Counted from the first letter of the stretch, positions 46,007-59,236 are shown. The stretch: DNA of 64,000 nt from Calycina herbarum (GCA_001414485.1 LLEY01000053.1:248001-312000), one strand, 5' to 3'. Notes: generated by a model from the sequence alone, not told the origin. Made by a program: numbers and translations.

Positions 46007-48172
46007 GATGGGAGGTGTCGTGGTTGGCTGATCAGAGATTGTAAGTTGTATCGCCGCTGGCAGATAATTGGGTGTAAGTCTAACCGGGAGCAGAAGCTTG
46101 AGTAGACAACCGATGTCGAAAGACTCCCACCTTGAAAAACAAGTTCTCAAAGATGTCAGGTAAAGAAGTGTATTCAAGGTGGATGGCGGAGGAGTCGCAG
46201 ACAATATCTGCAAAAGTAGCTGTTGGTTTGTTAGAAAAAAGGAAGGAAGGGAAGCCTGGATCAAAAAGATGTAGGGCAATTTCTAGGGGAAAATTCCCAA
46301 GAGGGGAAAACTACGAGGTGAATTCTGAAGAGTGTGTCTGGAACCTATAAAAATGAGGGGTAATCTCAGGGTAAAAGAGGGGTAAAGTTCGGATGCCTTG
46401 AGGTGAATTGTTCACCAAAGAAAATGACTCAGGGGAAGAGGGGCCAATAGGTGGTCCAATTTTAGTAATATGGCTGTGGACTTACAAAAGGGTTGGTGAG
46501 GTAAGAGGGGGGGTCGTATCCTTAAGCGAGAGGCAGGACCAACCGCAAAAGTGGGCCCTGGAGGGGCTTTGTTTTTGTTATTTTTTATTGTTTATGAAAA
46601 GTTCCAAGGACAGATTTCCTTCAATGATGTTAGCAGCCATGAGAAAAAGGGAGATCCTTAAAAAATAAGGCTTACCTTCTTCTTGTATGCCAACCCTCTT
46701 TGTCTGTAAGAGGATGGTCACTTCTATTTCAACTCAGATGTTAGTAAAACCATCCAAAGATACTTGATGATCGTGGATTGAATATTTCGAATGCAACTTT
46801 AGAAAAAAGATATCAGAAACCCTATGGCGATGCGGAATGTGGCTGGTAGCAGTTGTATTTGTTGACGATGGGGCCAGTCCCAAAGGGCAAGCGAGGTTGT
46901 GATCTCAGCTAATCTTGACATCGAACTCCAAATTTAAGCTGACAAGCTAGGACTCGGTGATGACATGGCCGAAGACGGAGCAGCTCTAAGCGGATGCATT
47001 CACATAAAGCGAAACCGGAACCAAATAATCCGAAGTAGCAACCGCGAAGGTGTATGTATTCATTCATCAGGTATTGTGAACTTCCCCGAGCAGAATGGGA
47101 GCCAGGTCATAGGCAGTAAAGCAACCAAACAAAAGGAAGAAATGAAACTCACACGTATTTCCGGTGGTAAGTTGAAGGCCCAGAATGAACACAAAATTGG
47201 TTTGGCTTCCAAATCCAATTTCAGTTTTGGTATTCGAGTTTCGAACTGTTCTTTGAGGGTTTCGAGGAAGCTGCTGCTGAAGGTAAGGATGCAAAGGTGA
47301 GCGATTTGTTAATGATACTTGCCTTGGTATTCGGACTGGTTAATAATAGTTGAGGTAGAGATGTCTGGAGGGTAACGAATGCTCATGCAATTGCTGAAGC
47401 TGAAAACTCTGTTTGTGTATTGTGGTAGGTTGAAACTTGGTGGAAAGGTAGGAGTGAGAGACCTTTATAATTAGGTACCTGCGGTGAATAACATTGGTCA
47501 TGCTCAGTTCCGCTATAGGAAGCAACGATACGCAAGCATTTGTGAAGCAGTAGCGACCCACTGAAGCTTGCTTAGACGAGACTCTATAGCTACACTTCCA
47601 CTCAATAAATTCAAAGTACACACAATTCGATATAACTTGGCAGCAAGCGGAGAAGACAGCAGGATTTTGAATTACATGTAAACAAATTGGCAAGTGAGAC
47701 GTAAAAGCTGAAACATTCTGGGGTGAATTCCATAAGAAAAGACACTTTCCGATATTTTCCGGCGGATATTCGATCTCTTGCAGTAGAACAGCAAAAGTGA
47801 TGCTAGCAAAGGAGGATCAAGTAATTGTAGTATCACAATTGGATACCAACTTTGAAAACATCACTTTCACCTCCCAAGTGTGAAGCTCTTGATGTGCCAC
47901 AAGTAGATAGATGATGTATCTGCCAAAATTGGTCAAGCAAGGTAATTCAAGCCAGACAAGAAGTTCGCTCTTCAGAAGATGTTGTTCAAGCACAAAAGAC
48001 CTAGAGAGCGAAGATATCAGTCAAATTTCCACACCGATATTCATCAAGAGTCAGTAGTCCACAAAATGCTCCTCTTCAAAAGTGTGAACCCCATTATTCA
48101 TTAAGAATCATGATACCTAAAACGCCTCTTGACCAGCCGGAGGTCTGTTTCTATCCCTCTATGCCCTAAGAT
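46007..48172. other. Long intergenic region
   Basis: These 2.2 kb separate two minus-strand genes. ORFs at 46,408 and 46,965 are not convincing. The part next to 46,006 is probably promoter and 5' leader, possibly with leader introns. Confidence 0.45.
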
Positions 48173-50168
48173 TTACCCCCAAAGTGCATCTTTGCCCCAT
48201 TTCTTTCCTGAAATTGTTGGTGGAGACAGCAAAACTGAAGACCAAGCTTCAACGCCATCAACGTAGAGTCGGAATTTGAAGATGCTTTGATCACTCGCCG
48301 TATTCTCTATTGTGATAGCTCCGAGTTTTGAGTTGCCATTTGGAATATATCTGAGCGTGTCAGTGACGGTCAAAATCGTACTGGAACTAAAACTTACTTT
48401 ACCATCACATCCTCCTCGTCCGTTTGCCTATAAGTTGGGGTAGGCAAGTAAAATTGACTAAGGGGACTGGTTGAAAACTCGTTCACAGTTGCACTAATAG
48501 GCCATTTTCCACCCGCAGGAGGAGGGAATGCAGTAGCAGCAAACTCATGGCGATCGCCGGACAAAATCGTGACTCCTACGCCTCCTCGAAGTCCGACATC
48601 CCACATGGCTTCCAAAATGATCTTCCGCTCGTGGAGATATCCAGCCCAGGTATCGAGGCTGTTTACTCTCCAGTTCTTTGTGAATGGAATGCTGGAAGCA
48701 ATAATCTTCCATTTCACACCTTTCGGTTCCGGTTTAGCGAGGAAAGCAAGTAGATCAGCGAGTTGTTCCGGGCCGAGCATAGTCTTTTCTGTGCTATTCA
48801 CAGGCAAGTCACCCGAAGCATTACGGTAGGTTCGAGTATCCAGCATGAAGAAGGTCGCAGGACCTTGAGTGAACTCGAAGTATGTAGCATCTTTTCTCAG
48901 CTGATTGTAGGTACCAGCTTGGCGAGCTTTCGGTGGGTTCACGGATGTTTGATAATGGTGCCATGGATCAGCTGCTGCTTCGTAGACGCCTGTGGTATTG
49001 GCATCCCAGTCATTGGCAATCTCATGATCATCCAAAACATGAATCCAGCTCAAGTTCTGTCCCACAAGTGGCCAATCTGGCGAGTTATAGACTTGTCGAT
49101 ACTCTCTCCGGTAGTCTTCGACACTGGTACCAAACCGCTTTGGGACATCCACATAGATAAAATCACCAAGAAAGAGCATGAACTGAGCTCCTCCAGGAAT
49201 AGAATTGACCACATCTGCCATATATTTGAAACCCGGAATAGCTAATGGATGTTGAAGCGGGCTGTATGGAAAACGAGGTTTGATACAGCTCGAAGTTAAG
49301 AATGTGAAAGATCCTTGCTTTCCAACTTGTCCGGGTTTTGGTGGAATGGTAAAGAATCCGGTATGATTGTTTGAGGTGCTCCATTGGTATCTTCTGTCCG
49401 GGTAGTTTGGCAATGCAAAGGTCACAGCTCCCGTGTAGTCAGTATCGTTACCAAGAGCCGTAATGACGCCAGCGTTCTTCCAAGCCGGGTCTTCATATGA
49501 AGCTGCATCATCTACTAGCCTGTAGGAGACGAATATTGGGAGTTGTGAAGCTTCAGGCTCTCGGACCAAAATACTGGCATCCGTAGGTGAAACGTATCCC
49601 AGTCGTGCAAAGGAGACATCATTGCTTGGGTGATAAACCTTTGCCCGATATACCAAATCCACGGCGGACGAGAGCAATAATGCGTTGATCAAGAAGGTAG
49701 CTAGGGATAACAATGTTGATGTCGGACTGGGAAGTCCGGTCAAGAGTGTCTTCCATGGCCGTGCAGACTTCTCCCCAACTATCACTGTCTCCTTTATATC
49801 GATCTCCTCCTCCAAATGCGTTGGCTTTTCTCCTGCCGGGAGATTTTGAGAATGTGCTGCAGTCGAAGAGAAGGTGGGTGGCTGGTCTTCCACCTCGGTC
49901 TCGGTCACCACGATATCCACATCATCCTCCAGAACCTCGTAGGGTGATTGGGTAAAGAAACTCGATATGAAAGAAGGAACGTAGACGGCAAATAAGGAAT
50001 AGATGATAGGTGGTAAATGCTAGCACGACTTGATTAGCATTGTGGCTTGTAGATAAGAGTGGACTAGAAGCTGCTAACATGGCCGGGAATGATCCTCAGG
50101 AAGATAAAAGTAAATATGCGCAGAGCAATGCTGCTCGCAATTGTGACTTTATCCTGTAAAGTCGACAT
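48173..50168 (-). CDS. PhoD-like metallophosphatase with N-terminal membrane segments
   Basis: Exons 50168-50079, 50019-48398 and 48350-48173 give 629 residues. The first exon (MSTLQDKVTIASSIALRIFTFIF...PGH) and the start of exon 2 (LPPIIYSLFAVYVPSFI) are hydrophobic; another membrane segment lies near residue 120. The PhoD-type metal site shows as FLGDFIYVD, HVLDDHEIANDW, FMLDTRTYR and ILSGDRHEFA, with all expected Asp and His ligands. PhoD enzymes hydrolyse phosphate mono- and diesters with metal ions. Membrane anchoring suggests an extracellular or vacuolar active site. Without the first exon the ORF would begin only at a GTG, and GTTAGC with a GCTAATC branch and CTAG acceptor supports the join. 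Confidence 0.88.
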
Positions 50169-50663
50169 GATGATTTAGGAGAATGCGATCATTACAAAAC
50201 GCGAAGAAATTCGTAAAGATTGGAAAGGAAAGAGACAATTGTGAATGAGGTGATAATCAGCAGCAAGGAAATGGATCAGACGCGCCTGCTAATCGTCGTG
50301 ACGGCATTGGACGCGCCACTGTGGCTGAAACTCCGAAACAGTTCCCCCGACCTCAACCTTGGAATGAAGACATTTCCCCACGTGCTCCAAGACTCCAAGA
50401 GATTCAATCTCACCTGGGCAAAGTGCAATCGGTCTTCGGCCATGATATAAGTGCGAGATGATCCGTCTCGGTCCAAAACCACAGGCTAAAGCAAGAGTTT
50501 TTATAAGCAGTGAGCCACCTGCATTTCACTAGCAAGGAATATACATTCCTTTTTGGTGCCTTTTTACGTCATTTCCCCAGCGTTGAGGTTGTCACCTGAT
50601 ACTCTCAAGGTTCACTGTAACTGTAGGAGTATATACTGCTAGAGAGAGACTCTAGATATTCAA
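50169..50663. promoter_or_regulatory. Divergent promoter region
   Basis: The roughly 500 bp lies between the divergent PhoD-like and questin-oxidase-like genes. It must hold both promoters; a TATATACT-like sequence near 50,631 precedes the plus-strand gene by about 35 bp. Confidence 0.5.
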
Positions 50664-52440
50664 ATGGTTACGTTGAGACTTTGGCAATCGTCTTCACGAT
50701 CTGCAACCACCAGAAGCGGAAAATTATCCTTTTCAATCAAACGTTGTCAATCAACAACATCAAACTTTCAAGAGTGGCGATCCAATTCTATCAAGATGGC
50801 TACCCCGAGTAAGATTCATTTGACAGTTGATGATATAGGAGTTGTAAAGAATAAACCTCAAAGTCCGGAAACTGCTAGGAGGACTTCGGAACTGTTGCAA
50901 GTGAACCATGAGGTAAATCTTCCCTTCGATTTTTGACTGTCCATCTACACAATTTCTTTATACAATCTCATCTCTTCAGCTATTTCAAGAAACTGACCAT
51001 CTTCTCAGAAACATCACATAACTTTCAATTCAGCCGGCTACCATAATCACATCGTCCACGGCCTCCTCACACTCTACGGCGTAGGAGCCCCAACCTCCGC
51101 AATCGAGAAGCACTATCAAAACAACTCATCCTACCAACGACCCTCAACCAACAAAAATGTCAAAATAACAACAGAAGACCTGAAGGACCCCGAACAGTTC
51201 AAGAAATTCCTCGGGAAAGAAAAATACTACTTCTCATACCTCAAATACTTCCAACAAGAAATGGAAGAAAAGGGATGGGAAAATGTCCTCCAAGAATATG
51301 TATTCGCGGGCGATGAACGAGCAGATGATATGCTTGGGAGAATGTTTGCTGGTATCTCTCTCACTCTTTCCCCCAAGGTTTCACTCATAAATACTGACAT
51401 ACATCAAGGTTTCTTCCACCCAATAATCCATCTCGGTTTTGGGGTAGAATTCCATCAACCTGCCATCATAGCCGAAGCCCTAGCCCAAGCCTGTATCCAC
51501 GATACCTGGACTGGAGACTACCTTTTGGCAGCCGAAAAAGCAGCAGCAGAATCCCCAGACACCCCTTCAAAGTCAATGAAAGAAATCTTAGATTTGATTC
51601 ATGCAGATAAGAAACTTTCCACTGCTGCTTATTGGGAGGATGGCAATAAAATCCGGGATGGGATTTTGAAACGTGCTAAGGAGGAGATGTTGAGTTACGC
51701 TATTCAATGGGAAGGTAATTCTTTCTGTCCATTTCTCGTCACACATCTCTTTCGAATCCAAAAAGTCCCAACTAACGAAAAATACAGCAACACCCGAAAC
51801 CCTCCCCTCCAAAACCCTCGAAATGATAAACAACTGTATCTACTTCACAGCCGCAGCCCAACACCCCCCAAAACAAGTCAAAATGGATTTCTACTACATG
51901 CATTCAACAAATTCCTCGCTCTTCTTTCCCTCCCTGCTCGCTCTCCCCTTTCTCTCTCCTTCCAAAAAGGTTCGCCTTTTGAATTGGAAAGTATACCTCG
52001 ACCTCGCAATCTACGCTTCCCGTCGTTCGCCTCCCCTTTTGGAAACTGAAATCACATCGTACCCCGCAAAAGCGAGTTGGGAGGATATTTTCGAAAGATT
52101 GATCAAGTATGAGGATGATGGACATGCAGTTAAATTGGGGAGGGCTGTTAGGTATGGGGAGATACTTACGGAGCAGGCTAAAGGGAATGGAGAAGATACA
52201 AATAAATTACCGATCCAAGGAGATATGTGGGAGAAGATCGGAAACATGATTGTGGATTCTGTGGAGGATTCGGGGGATACTGTGAGTGACGTTTTCCCTT
52301 CATTCCCTTTTTAAATTCCTATTTTTACTGACGTGGATTTTTATTTAACGAGAAAGCATATACTAACTCTGTTACAGTGGGTGAGGAGTGCCGGATTCGA
52401 GGAAGCTTGGACTGGGTATGGGGAGAGGGCTAAGATATAA
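50664..52440 (+). CDS. Questin-oxidase-like protein (DUF4243 family)
   Basis: Five exons (50664-50912, 51009-51351, 51409-51714, 51788-52281, 52378-52440) give 484 residues with every junction in frame. The body matches the questin-oxidase-like/AflY family: a His-rich opening (KHHITFNSAGYHNHIVHGLL), LGFGVEFHQPAIIAEALAQACIHDTW, and the C-terminal AGFEEAWTGYGERAK. Studied relatives carry out Baeyer-Villiger-type oxygenation or ring opening of anthraquinone-derived polyketides. No polyketide genes are near, so the substrate here is unknown. The first 44 residues are Arg/Ser-rich without a strong acidic content and look like a mitochondrial presequence; many homologues begin at the second in-frame Met (50,796), so the start is uncertain. 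Confidence 0.88.
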
Positions 52441-52587
52441 AGGGCCTGAGAACTGACCGATAGGACGAAAGGAAAGATGTGGAATAAATCAAGAGGGTTG
52501 TTGTCTTCGTAGGGTGAGTGAGAGGAAAACATATTTAATTCCTTCGTGATTCTCAACCGTCTCAATTAAATGGCCAAGTTCGTGCTC

Positions 52588-52692
52588 GATTGTTCAACCA
52601 AGACTCGGAAAATCAATTTAGTTCTCCCGAATGTGTTTAGACAATTGTAGAAGAGAAATCACCCAAGGGCGAATTCCTGCATCCTCTGGTGA
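52588..52692. repeat. Partial copy of the MITE-like repeat found at 58,854
   Basis: The stretch GATTGTTCAACCAAGACTCGG, then CAATTGTAGAAG and a right end CGAATTCCTGCATCCTCTGG, repeats the corresponding parts of the larger element at 58,854-59,236. The left inverted repeat and central palindrome are missing. It lies about 150 bp after the questin-oxidase-like gene; the rest of 52,441-53,481 is a gene-free, C/A-rich intergenic stretch. Confidence 0.6.
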
Positions 52693-53481
52693 TCCCCTGA
52701 GATGGAGATATTTCTCCCATGTCAAGAATTGAGAACAAGTCTGTCGTCCTAGCAACTTCAATTTGTCAGAGTGGTGCGTCTTTCAATCTGTGAGAAATTG
52801 AGACACACAACTTTAAAGTCAAACAATTGCTAGCAAGGCAGTTTTACTCGGAAGAAGAAAAAAGCTGCTTGCTTCAACATCAACCTCTAGCATTCAAGGA
52901 GCAACGAGAACAAGCACCCAATCAATCTCGCTTCTTCGATGCCACATACAAATAACAAATGATCTATCACATCTCCATTCAGATGACACAGTCTTGCATC
53001 CAAACAAAAAGCAAGCATGCAGGGCATCGCCCGTTTGCGTCCGCCTTCCCCGTCATGCACCTCACAACCAACCAAACAACTCCCCAACCCAACTTCGCAG
53101 ACAGACACATGAAACGACCAACCCCCTCAATTATACTCTCCATCTTCCCACTCCAAAACCCCATCCCACAACCCAACAAAACAAGACAGTCAGAACACAA
53201 GTACAAGAAGCTGCCATTCTTAATTCATTATATTCGTCGCTCCAGTCATTATCTTATCAAAACAACCCTTCCCTCCCTCCAAATCCCTACCAAACTCCAT
53301 AAAATCCAACCTCTTTATCTATCTCCTCCCATCTGTTTGTCTACATGCGTGTATCAACAACATATACAGCCTCCTCCCCCTAATCGACAAGCCGAGACAA
53401 CATGGTTGTAATGATTACAGAAATCACCCAATAAGCGCCACATTTCCAATCTTCATTTTCCATGACGCAACCCTCGTGTAA

Positions 53482-55138
53482 TTACCTCGAAAGCATCAAA
53501 GCCTCATGAGTAGCCTCACTATGATCCAACTCCCCCTCCTTCTCACCCCGTGTAGAATCCTCAGCCACCCGATGTGTCCCATCAAGCGAAGGAGAAAGAC
53601 TCTTCTCCCAATCCTGCATAACAGTCGAGAAAGTCCGTCGAATATTACCCGGAGTAAGTACATCCAAATTCGGCCATTGGAGTTCTTTCGAAGGCGTAGT
53701 AACTTCATCAGCACATTGGTCGAGGATTCTATTGGGAAAAAATATTGGTTAACGTTTGTGCCATGGGATGATAGGTGAGGGAAATTCCTCACTTGACAGC
53801 CCGATCATCGAGGTTACCGTTCGATGGTGTAGCTGGGTCGGAAGCTGCTGTGCTACTACTCCACCGAGGACTTTTCGGGGTGGGGGAATCCCAATTCGAC
53901 CAATCGTCGTCCAAATCGTCGAGTGCTGCTGAGGCTGCGAGAGATACGGTTTTCGAGGTTTTGGGTTTTAGCCCGTTCGTCGTTTTGGTGGGTTGGCTTT
54001 GCTCGGATTCTTGCCATGCGTCGGCTGGTGCAGGTGTTCCTGTCAGCGAATCCCAGGTCCGTGGGGAAGCCGATCTTGGAGTCGATACCTTCCTGTTCTT
54101 GTCGGTACTACCCAGATTGCCCTTGCTAACTTTTCTTGAAGGTGCCTTGACATTGAGATTTTGATTTTGTTGCTTGGAGGGCTCGTTGACCGCCTCATCT
54201 CCTACTGTTGCTTGTCGGATATCTTCCATAAATCCCCACATCCCATTTCGGAGATCCTCAGCAATCAGTTTAGCATTACTGGCCAGTGCAAGACCACCTT
54301 GATAGGATAGGGGCCTAGCGCGAAGCGAGAGGCCTCTTGTAAGACCTTGATTGGTAGTGTTGGGCATCATCTCTGTTCTCGTGAGCCCAGCAGATGCTGG
54401 CTGTTCGTTGCTTGCTTCTCGGACAGGTGGGAATGGTCGAGGGTAATTCGATCGTTCTGGTGAGAGAAGAGACAACGTTCGTGTGTGACCCCCCGTCATG
54501 ACCTTCCGTCTTGATTCTTTGGGAATATTAATATTACTTAGGAGCAATTTCCTTCTGTCCATTTCGGCACTGTGTCTGGTCTCCACTGTTGTTGCGTCCT
54601 TCGAAGTGCCATCCGTCGCCACCGTCTGCAGTTGTTGCATTGGTTCATTATGCTTGATCTCCGCTCTCTTCTTGTGTGCCTCGTGGTTTGCCCATTGCCT
54701 CTTGAGCTTGTGCAAATCTCTCTCCGCCTTGTTTAACTCCTCCTTCAACTCCAGTACCTTTCTTTCTTGTCCTGCCAAGGCAACGAGAAACCCGCTGGGA
54801 TCGCTTGGGGAAGGAACTATGTCAGTGGGCGTAGGAGGAAAGGATGTAGCGGTCGACGTCGCCGGAGTTTGTCTGGTGGAGTCGCTGCTGCTCGAGCTTG
54901 GGGCGATGGGGAAACTCAGCGATAAGGGGCGAGCAGGTCGCACCCGCGGAGTAGAGGACGAAGTGCCAGTATGACTTGTTGCTGGCTTCGGAGGCGGTGC
55001 CATGGAATCCTTGGGTCGATTCGGCGAATTGCCAACATATGGATTCGGTAGGCCTGCTGGAGCGTGGGATCCCCCTGAGGACAGGATCGACTCGACCGAA
55101 GCCGGGTCGATGGATAGACGTCTGCGATGATTTTCCAT
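53482..55138 (-). CDS. DUF4048 domain protein
   Basis: Exons 55138-53793 and 53728-53482 (GTGAGG donor, GTTAAC branch, ATAG acceptor) give 530 residues. Most of the protein is Ser/Pro/Thr-rich and disordered. It includes a short coiled coil (ERKVLELKEELNKAERDLHKLKRQWANHEAHKKRAE) and conserved blocks KRGLSLRARP-like, LIAEDLRNGMWGFMEDIRQATVGDEA and WPNLDVLTPGNIRRTFSTVMQDWEKSLSPS. These blocks match the fungal DUF4048 family as I remember it. The function is not established; the coiled coil suggests a scaffold or trafficking role only weakly. The ATG at 55,138 was preferred over the longer ORF start at 55,306 because conservation-like composition begins there. Confidence 0.8.
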
Positions 55139-56144
55139 TGTGCATATCGTGTTGTTGGAGAGCTGAGCTAATTCGTGTTGCAAAAAGGGGAAGAAGGTCG
55201 TTCTTTGTATGATCATAAAGTCGTTGGGCGGAGATTGGCGGGTCTTTGTTGACAAAACATCCAGGACCAAGTCTGACCGTGGGCGACCGTGGGCGAGCAA
55301 CGGCAATGCAGATGCGATGAGGGATCGTGGGGCGAAAGGATAAAGATTGTAATTAACCCAACATGGTATTTGGGGAGAGGAACAGAAACGAAGGAGGGGA
55401 GGGGGGATTATTGGGAGGCCATGATGGCACAGTGGGTGGTGGTGAAGTGAGAACTTGGAAAGTCAAGTCAGAAGAGAGTCTGGAATCAGGAGAGTTGTGG
55501 TTGAGTGTGAAGCTGCATCCTTGCTACTCAAATTTCGCTGACGTGGATAGCGGCACCCATACTAAGATTGCCTCAATCACCACCAGAAAAGGGGCCATTT
55601 TGTAGATGAGTTGTTTTTCTTCTGCATCTTCTGAATTATCAAATCATTGATTGCCAGCATTTCTTTTGTATATAAAGTTCTGTCTGTTGTTATATATATT
55701 TTCACAAGTTCTACAAAGTTTCAACCTCTCGTGTTACTTTTATACACTTCCCTTTTGGGAATTATGCAGTGCCGCTTTGTGCTTCTTCTCCACAGTGGCT
55801 TTTCTTGGCCTTTCCTCTTTAAGCTCTTTAAGCTACCCACCCCTGATCACGGAAATTGACCAGACCGACTTTGTGCCAAGAAAAGACCAAAGTGCTTGCC
55901 TCGTGACCGCGTTCCTCTTTCGCGTCAGCTCAATTTGAAGGAGCATAACTATCACGTCCGATTCTTTGTACAGTACACAACTCTACGCAAATCAACACAG
56001 CATCCTTCAAGACCCTCCAGCGTTGTCATCTTGCAACCGTCTTGGACCACTATACGCATATACAATATCGCATACATACCACAACCAGCAGACAGCATAC
56101 ATACATTGGCCCTTTACTTCTCATTAGTATGAGGTTTGTTGAAG
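55139..56144. other. Divergent intergenic region
   Basis: No gene is supported in this 1 kb between divergent start codons. Both promoters should lie here. Confidence 0.5.
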
Positions 56145-58304
56145 ATGCCTTTCAAATTCAAATGGTTATGTGACCTTCTTGACAAGCTAGAAGAGCCACA
56201 TCTCCCACCAACACCAGCACCGAAACTTCTACCCAAGGCCTTGGAGGAATACAAGAAAAAGCTCATTTTGCAGTGGTTCAAGAACAATATAGACCGACTG
56301 AACGAGTATGCTACCCAAGATGATGCGGTGAAATGCATGCTACGCCCAGCAGAAAGTTGGGTCGACAGGCAATATTTTGGAGTGGAAGAGGAATTGGAAC
56401 CCTTGCTGTCACAAGTATTGGAGCTTACTGACACCGAGGTTGTCGAACTATACAAGTGGAAGACACACCCATATACTGCCAACATGGGTGCCCAGGTTGC
56501 ACGAATCTGGGCTAGCAAGAAAGGTGTAAGTACTTTCATGACTGCCTAGACCATCCCTTCTCTTACTATTATCATATAACCGATATTCACCAAACTCCTT
56601 TTGCAAATCTTCGATGCTAATATAACCAACCTCTAGCCAAACCAGATGGTCCATAGAGATGATGAAGTGACCGTGGAACAAATCGATCAATTCTTTATCA
56701 AGACTGCCGCGGATAACCCACGATCTTCCCTCGAATTGCAGTCTCTACAACGCTACTCTCCTCACCATGTTGTTACCGTTGAGCTGAAAGACATCTTCTC
56801 ACGACTTTGGCCTCGAGAAGCAAAGTGGATGACCAGATTGCTGCTGAAAACTACAGAACCAGCTAAAGTCCCAGCAAGCTTTTTCGCTAACTCCGGTAGT
56901 CTTAAGTTGCCACAATGTTTACCAGCCTTCCTTAATTTATCATGCCCAGCTCCGACAACACTGATGTGTGGGAAGACAAAGATGATCAAAGCCAAAAAAC
57001 CAGTCGTTCCGTCACCCACCCCACGATTGGCAAATACGATAACTCCCCGTCGGCCTCCAACGCCGGAGAGACATGGTTCCCCTGAAACTGATTTACGTCC
57101 AAGGGAGAGAGGCAGGCGGAATTCCAGAGGCCTCAAGTCCCTGAATCGTTCCGTCTCGAGGCCGCGAACTACCAAGGTGAAAGGCAATGGGCATGAGCTT
57201 CCGGAATCCATTCCAACACCGCCAAGTTCCTCACCAATGTCTCTTCCACCAGCTCTAAAAACATCTGAAAACTCCGATCCTCAGCCAGCGGCAAAACGAC
57301 GACGGATATCAAAAGAGAGCTCTCCAGGAACTTATGTGTTTAAGAGAGGTATTCTCGGGCCAATACGTGAGACGAATATCTCGAATAATCACTCGCTTAG
57401 CAAGAACCTCGTCAATGCAAAAGTGCCCCGAGATTCACTCTCACAGGAAAAGAATCCGCAAAATCATCCTTCGTTCCCATTGGCCAATTCAAGTCAACCA
57501 AGGATGCCACCAGGCTCTAAGTCCGCCGATACTCTTCGACCAGCTCAAGAAAAGGCTCCAAACGATTCTCACGAGCATCGAACCAGAAGCAAAGTTGTGT
57601 CACCCACGGTGATTTTGGAGGACGATATGCAATCGAACGAGACATTGCCAACCCCAGCCAGCTCTGATCCGGCATCGCAATCCCCGCAGGGAAAGATGAA
57701 TTCTGATGCCGATACCGCTGAGCCGTCGCGACTAGATGCCGGAATCCAAGTTCAACTTGAGGATGTACCAAGACTATCAATCGAGAATCCGCAAGATCCA
57801 TCTCTCGTCGTACCTTCGCCACTCCCGAAATGGCTACCTCTATCCACCACGATCCCAAACTCTCCTATGATTATTGGAGGCGCAGGACGATGTACGATCA
57901 GCGCAGATCCAAACGCAAAACGATGTCCATTGACCGACTGCATCTTCCTACCCTCACCGTACCTCCCCGCCCACGTTATCGATAGCCTCAAAACTTCCCT
58001 CTTTGCTCACCATGGCTCTCGATATATCACCAGTGTCAAGGACCTCGGAGGTCCCTCTCTCCCGCATCGCTGTCAGGCCACCAACACCAATTACCGCAAG
58101 GTCGTTCTCATTGAACCCTCTGATATCGATGAAATGGCTCAAGTCCGTCGCGAGGTGCAAGACTTGGATCTGAAGCGCAGAAACGGTAGGAAGTATTGGA
58201 CGGCGTTTTATGATTGGCGTTTGTTGGGGGATATTGGAAGTAATGAGTGGGGTGAGGAAGTGGAAGGGAATTCATGGGAGCGGTGTTTTTGGGCTTTGGA
58301 GTAG
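56145..58304 (+). CDS. Protein with DNA-ligase N-terminal-like domain, no catalytic core
   Basis: Exons 56145-56525 and 56637-58304 give 682 residues. The first 240 (MPFKFKWLCDLLDKLEE..., ENLQ-like helices, LKDIFSRLWPREAKWMTRLLLKT) resemble the helical N-terminal domain of ATP-dependent DNA ligases. The lysine-containing catalytic motif (KxDG) never appears. About 200 residues of Pro/Ser-rich disorder follow, then a C-terminal domain (GGAGRCTISADPNAKRCPLTDCIFLPSPYLP ... YWTAFYDWRLL) that I do not recognise. Full-length homologues in fungi carry this N-terminal domain ahead of a ligase core; here the core is absent rather than interrupted. A nuclear or repair-related binding role is inference. 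Confidence 0.7.
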
Positions 58305-58853
58305 GGCCTTCCTTTTTTCGCGCATCGTTAGCGGTCTTTTTTCTTTTCGGGGGATTTGGGCGTTGCGTTGCATTCTCGATACATACCAGGTGGTGGAGTT
58401 TTCCTAATCGGCTGCTTGTTAAGCATTCTCTTTCAGAAGGTTGGGTTGCATTTCCTGGTTATGGGTTATTAGTGGAGTTCCGAGGTTCTTTGCATCGTTA
58501 GGGAGTCGTGATTTGGGCGTTGCATTTCATACCAGGTGATGGCGGGGGTTTATTTGTTTTTCTTTCAGCGTGTTGCATTGGGAAGCATTTTGCATGGGAG
58601 TTTGGCGTTGCATTGTTTTCTCAGCATTTGATACCCAGTGGTGTTGATGGGGGTGGTTGGATGGGGAATTGGAAATACCATGTTTTTTGAGCATGGGGTT
58701 TCGATAGGATAGTATTTTTCTAGCAGTGGAATTCTTTTCATCGTGAATTACGAGTAATAATTGCTAAATGAGTGACTTGGTGTGCTTAAAGTCATATATT
58801 ACTTACGATTTCTGACTGCCTTGGCTTTGGTGTTCTCGCCCAGGTGGGAAAAT
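58305..58853. other. Intergenic region, T/G-rich
   Basis: No gene is seen. It contains three similar stretches near 58,360, 58,510 and 58,600 with GTTGCATT and ATACCAG, perhaps a degenerate local duplication. Confidence 0.4.
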
Positions 58854-59236
58854 CCACCAGGGTTGCAGGAATTCGAAACTGACCAAGAGAGAAACCCTCT
58901 GCTCTGTATCCCCGATTGATTGTTCGACCAAAACTCGGAAAAATCAGATTAATTATCCTAAACGACTAGAACAATTACATTTACATTATCTTTATTCTCC
59001 TAGAAGTATTAGGATAATTGTAGAAGGGAAAGCGCGAGGGGGCGATAGCCCCTCAGGTGCTGCAGAGGACGTAGTGGGTCCCTGTGGCTGGTGCCAAAGA
59101 ATCGAGCCAATAAGATCCATTTCCACCTTAGATTATCAAATTCTATTGGCTCAATTCTTTGCACCAGCCACAAAGACCCACTACGTCCTCTGCAGCACCC
59201 GAGTGGATAGTCACGAATTCTTGCAGCCCCTGGTGG
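58854..59236. mobile_element. MITE-like element with large internal palindrome
   Basis: Inverted repeats of about 22 bp (CCACCAGGG...GAATTCG) bound the element at 58,854-58,875 and 59,214-59,236. Inside, a long hairpin has arms 59,057-59,114 and 59,141-59,198 and a loop of about 26 bases; the arms differ mainly by C-to-T changes. A partial relative lies at 52,588. There is no coding capacity. Confidence 0.7.

Noticed and set aside
46408..47300. ORFs of 86 and 111 codons
   Set aside because: They have no motifs and lie in a region that looks like a long leader or promoter; not supported as genes.
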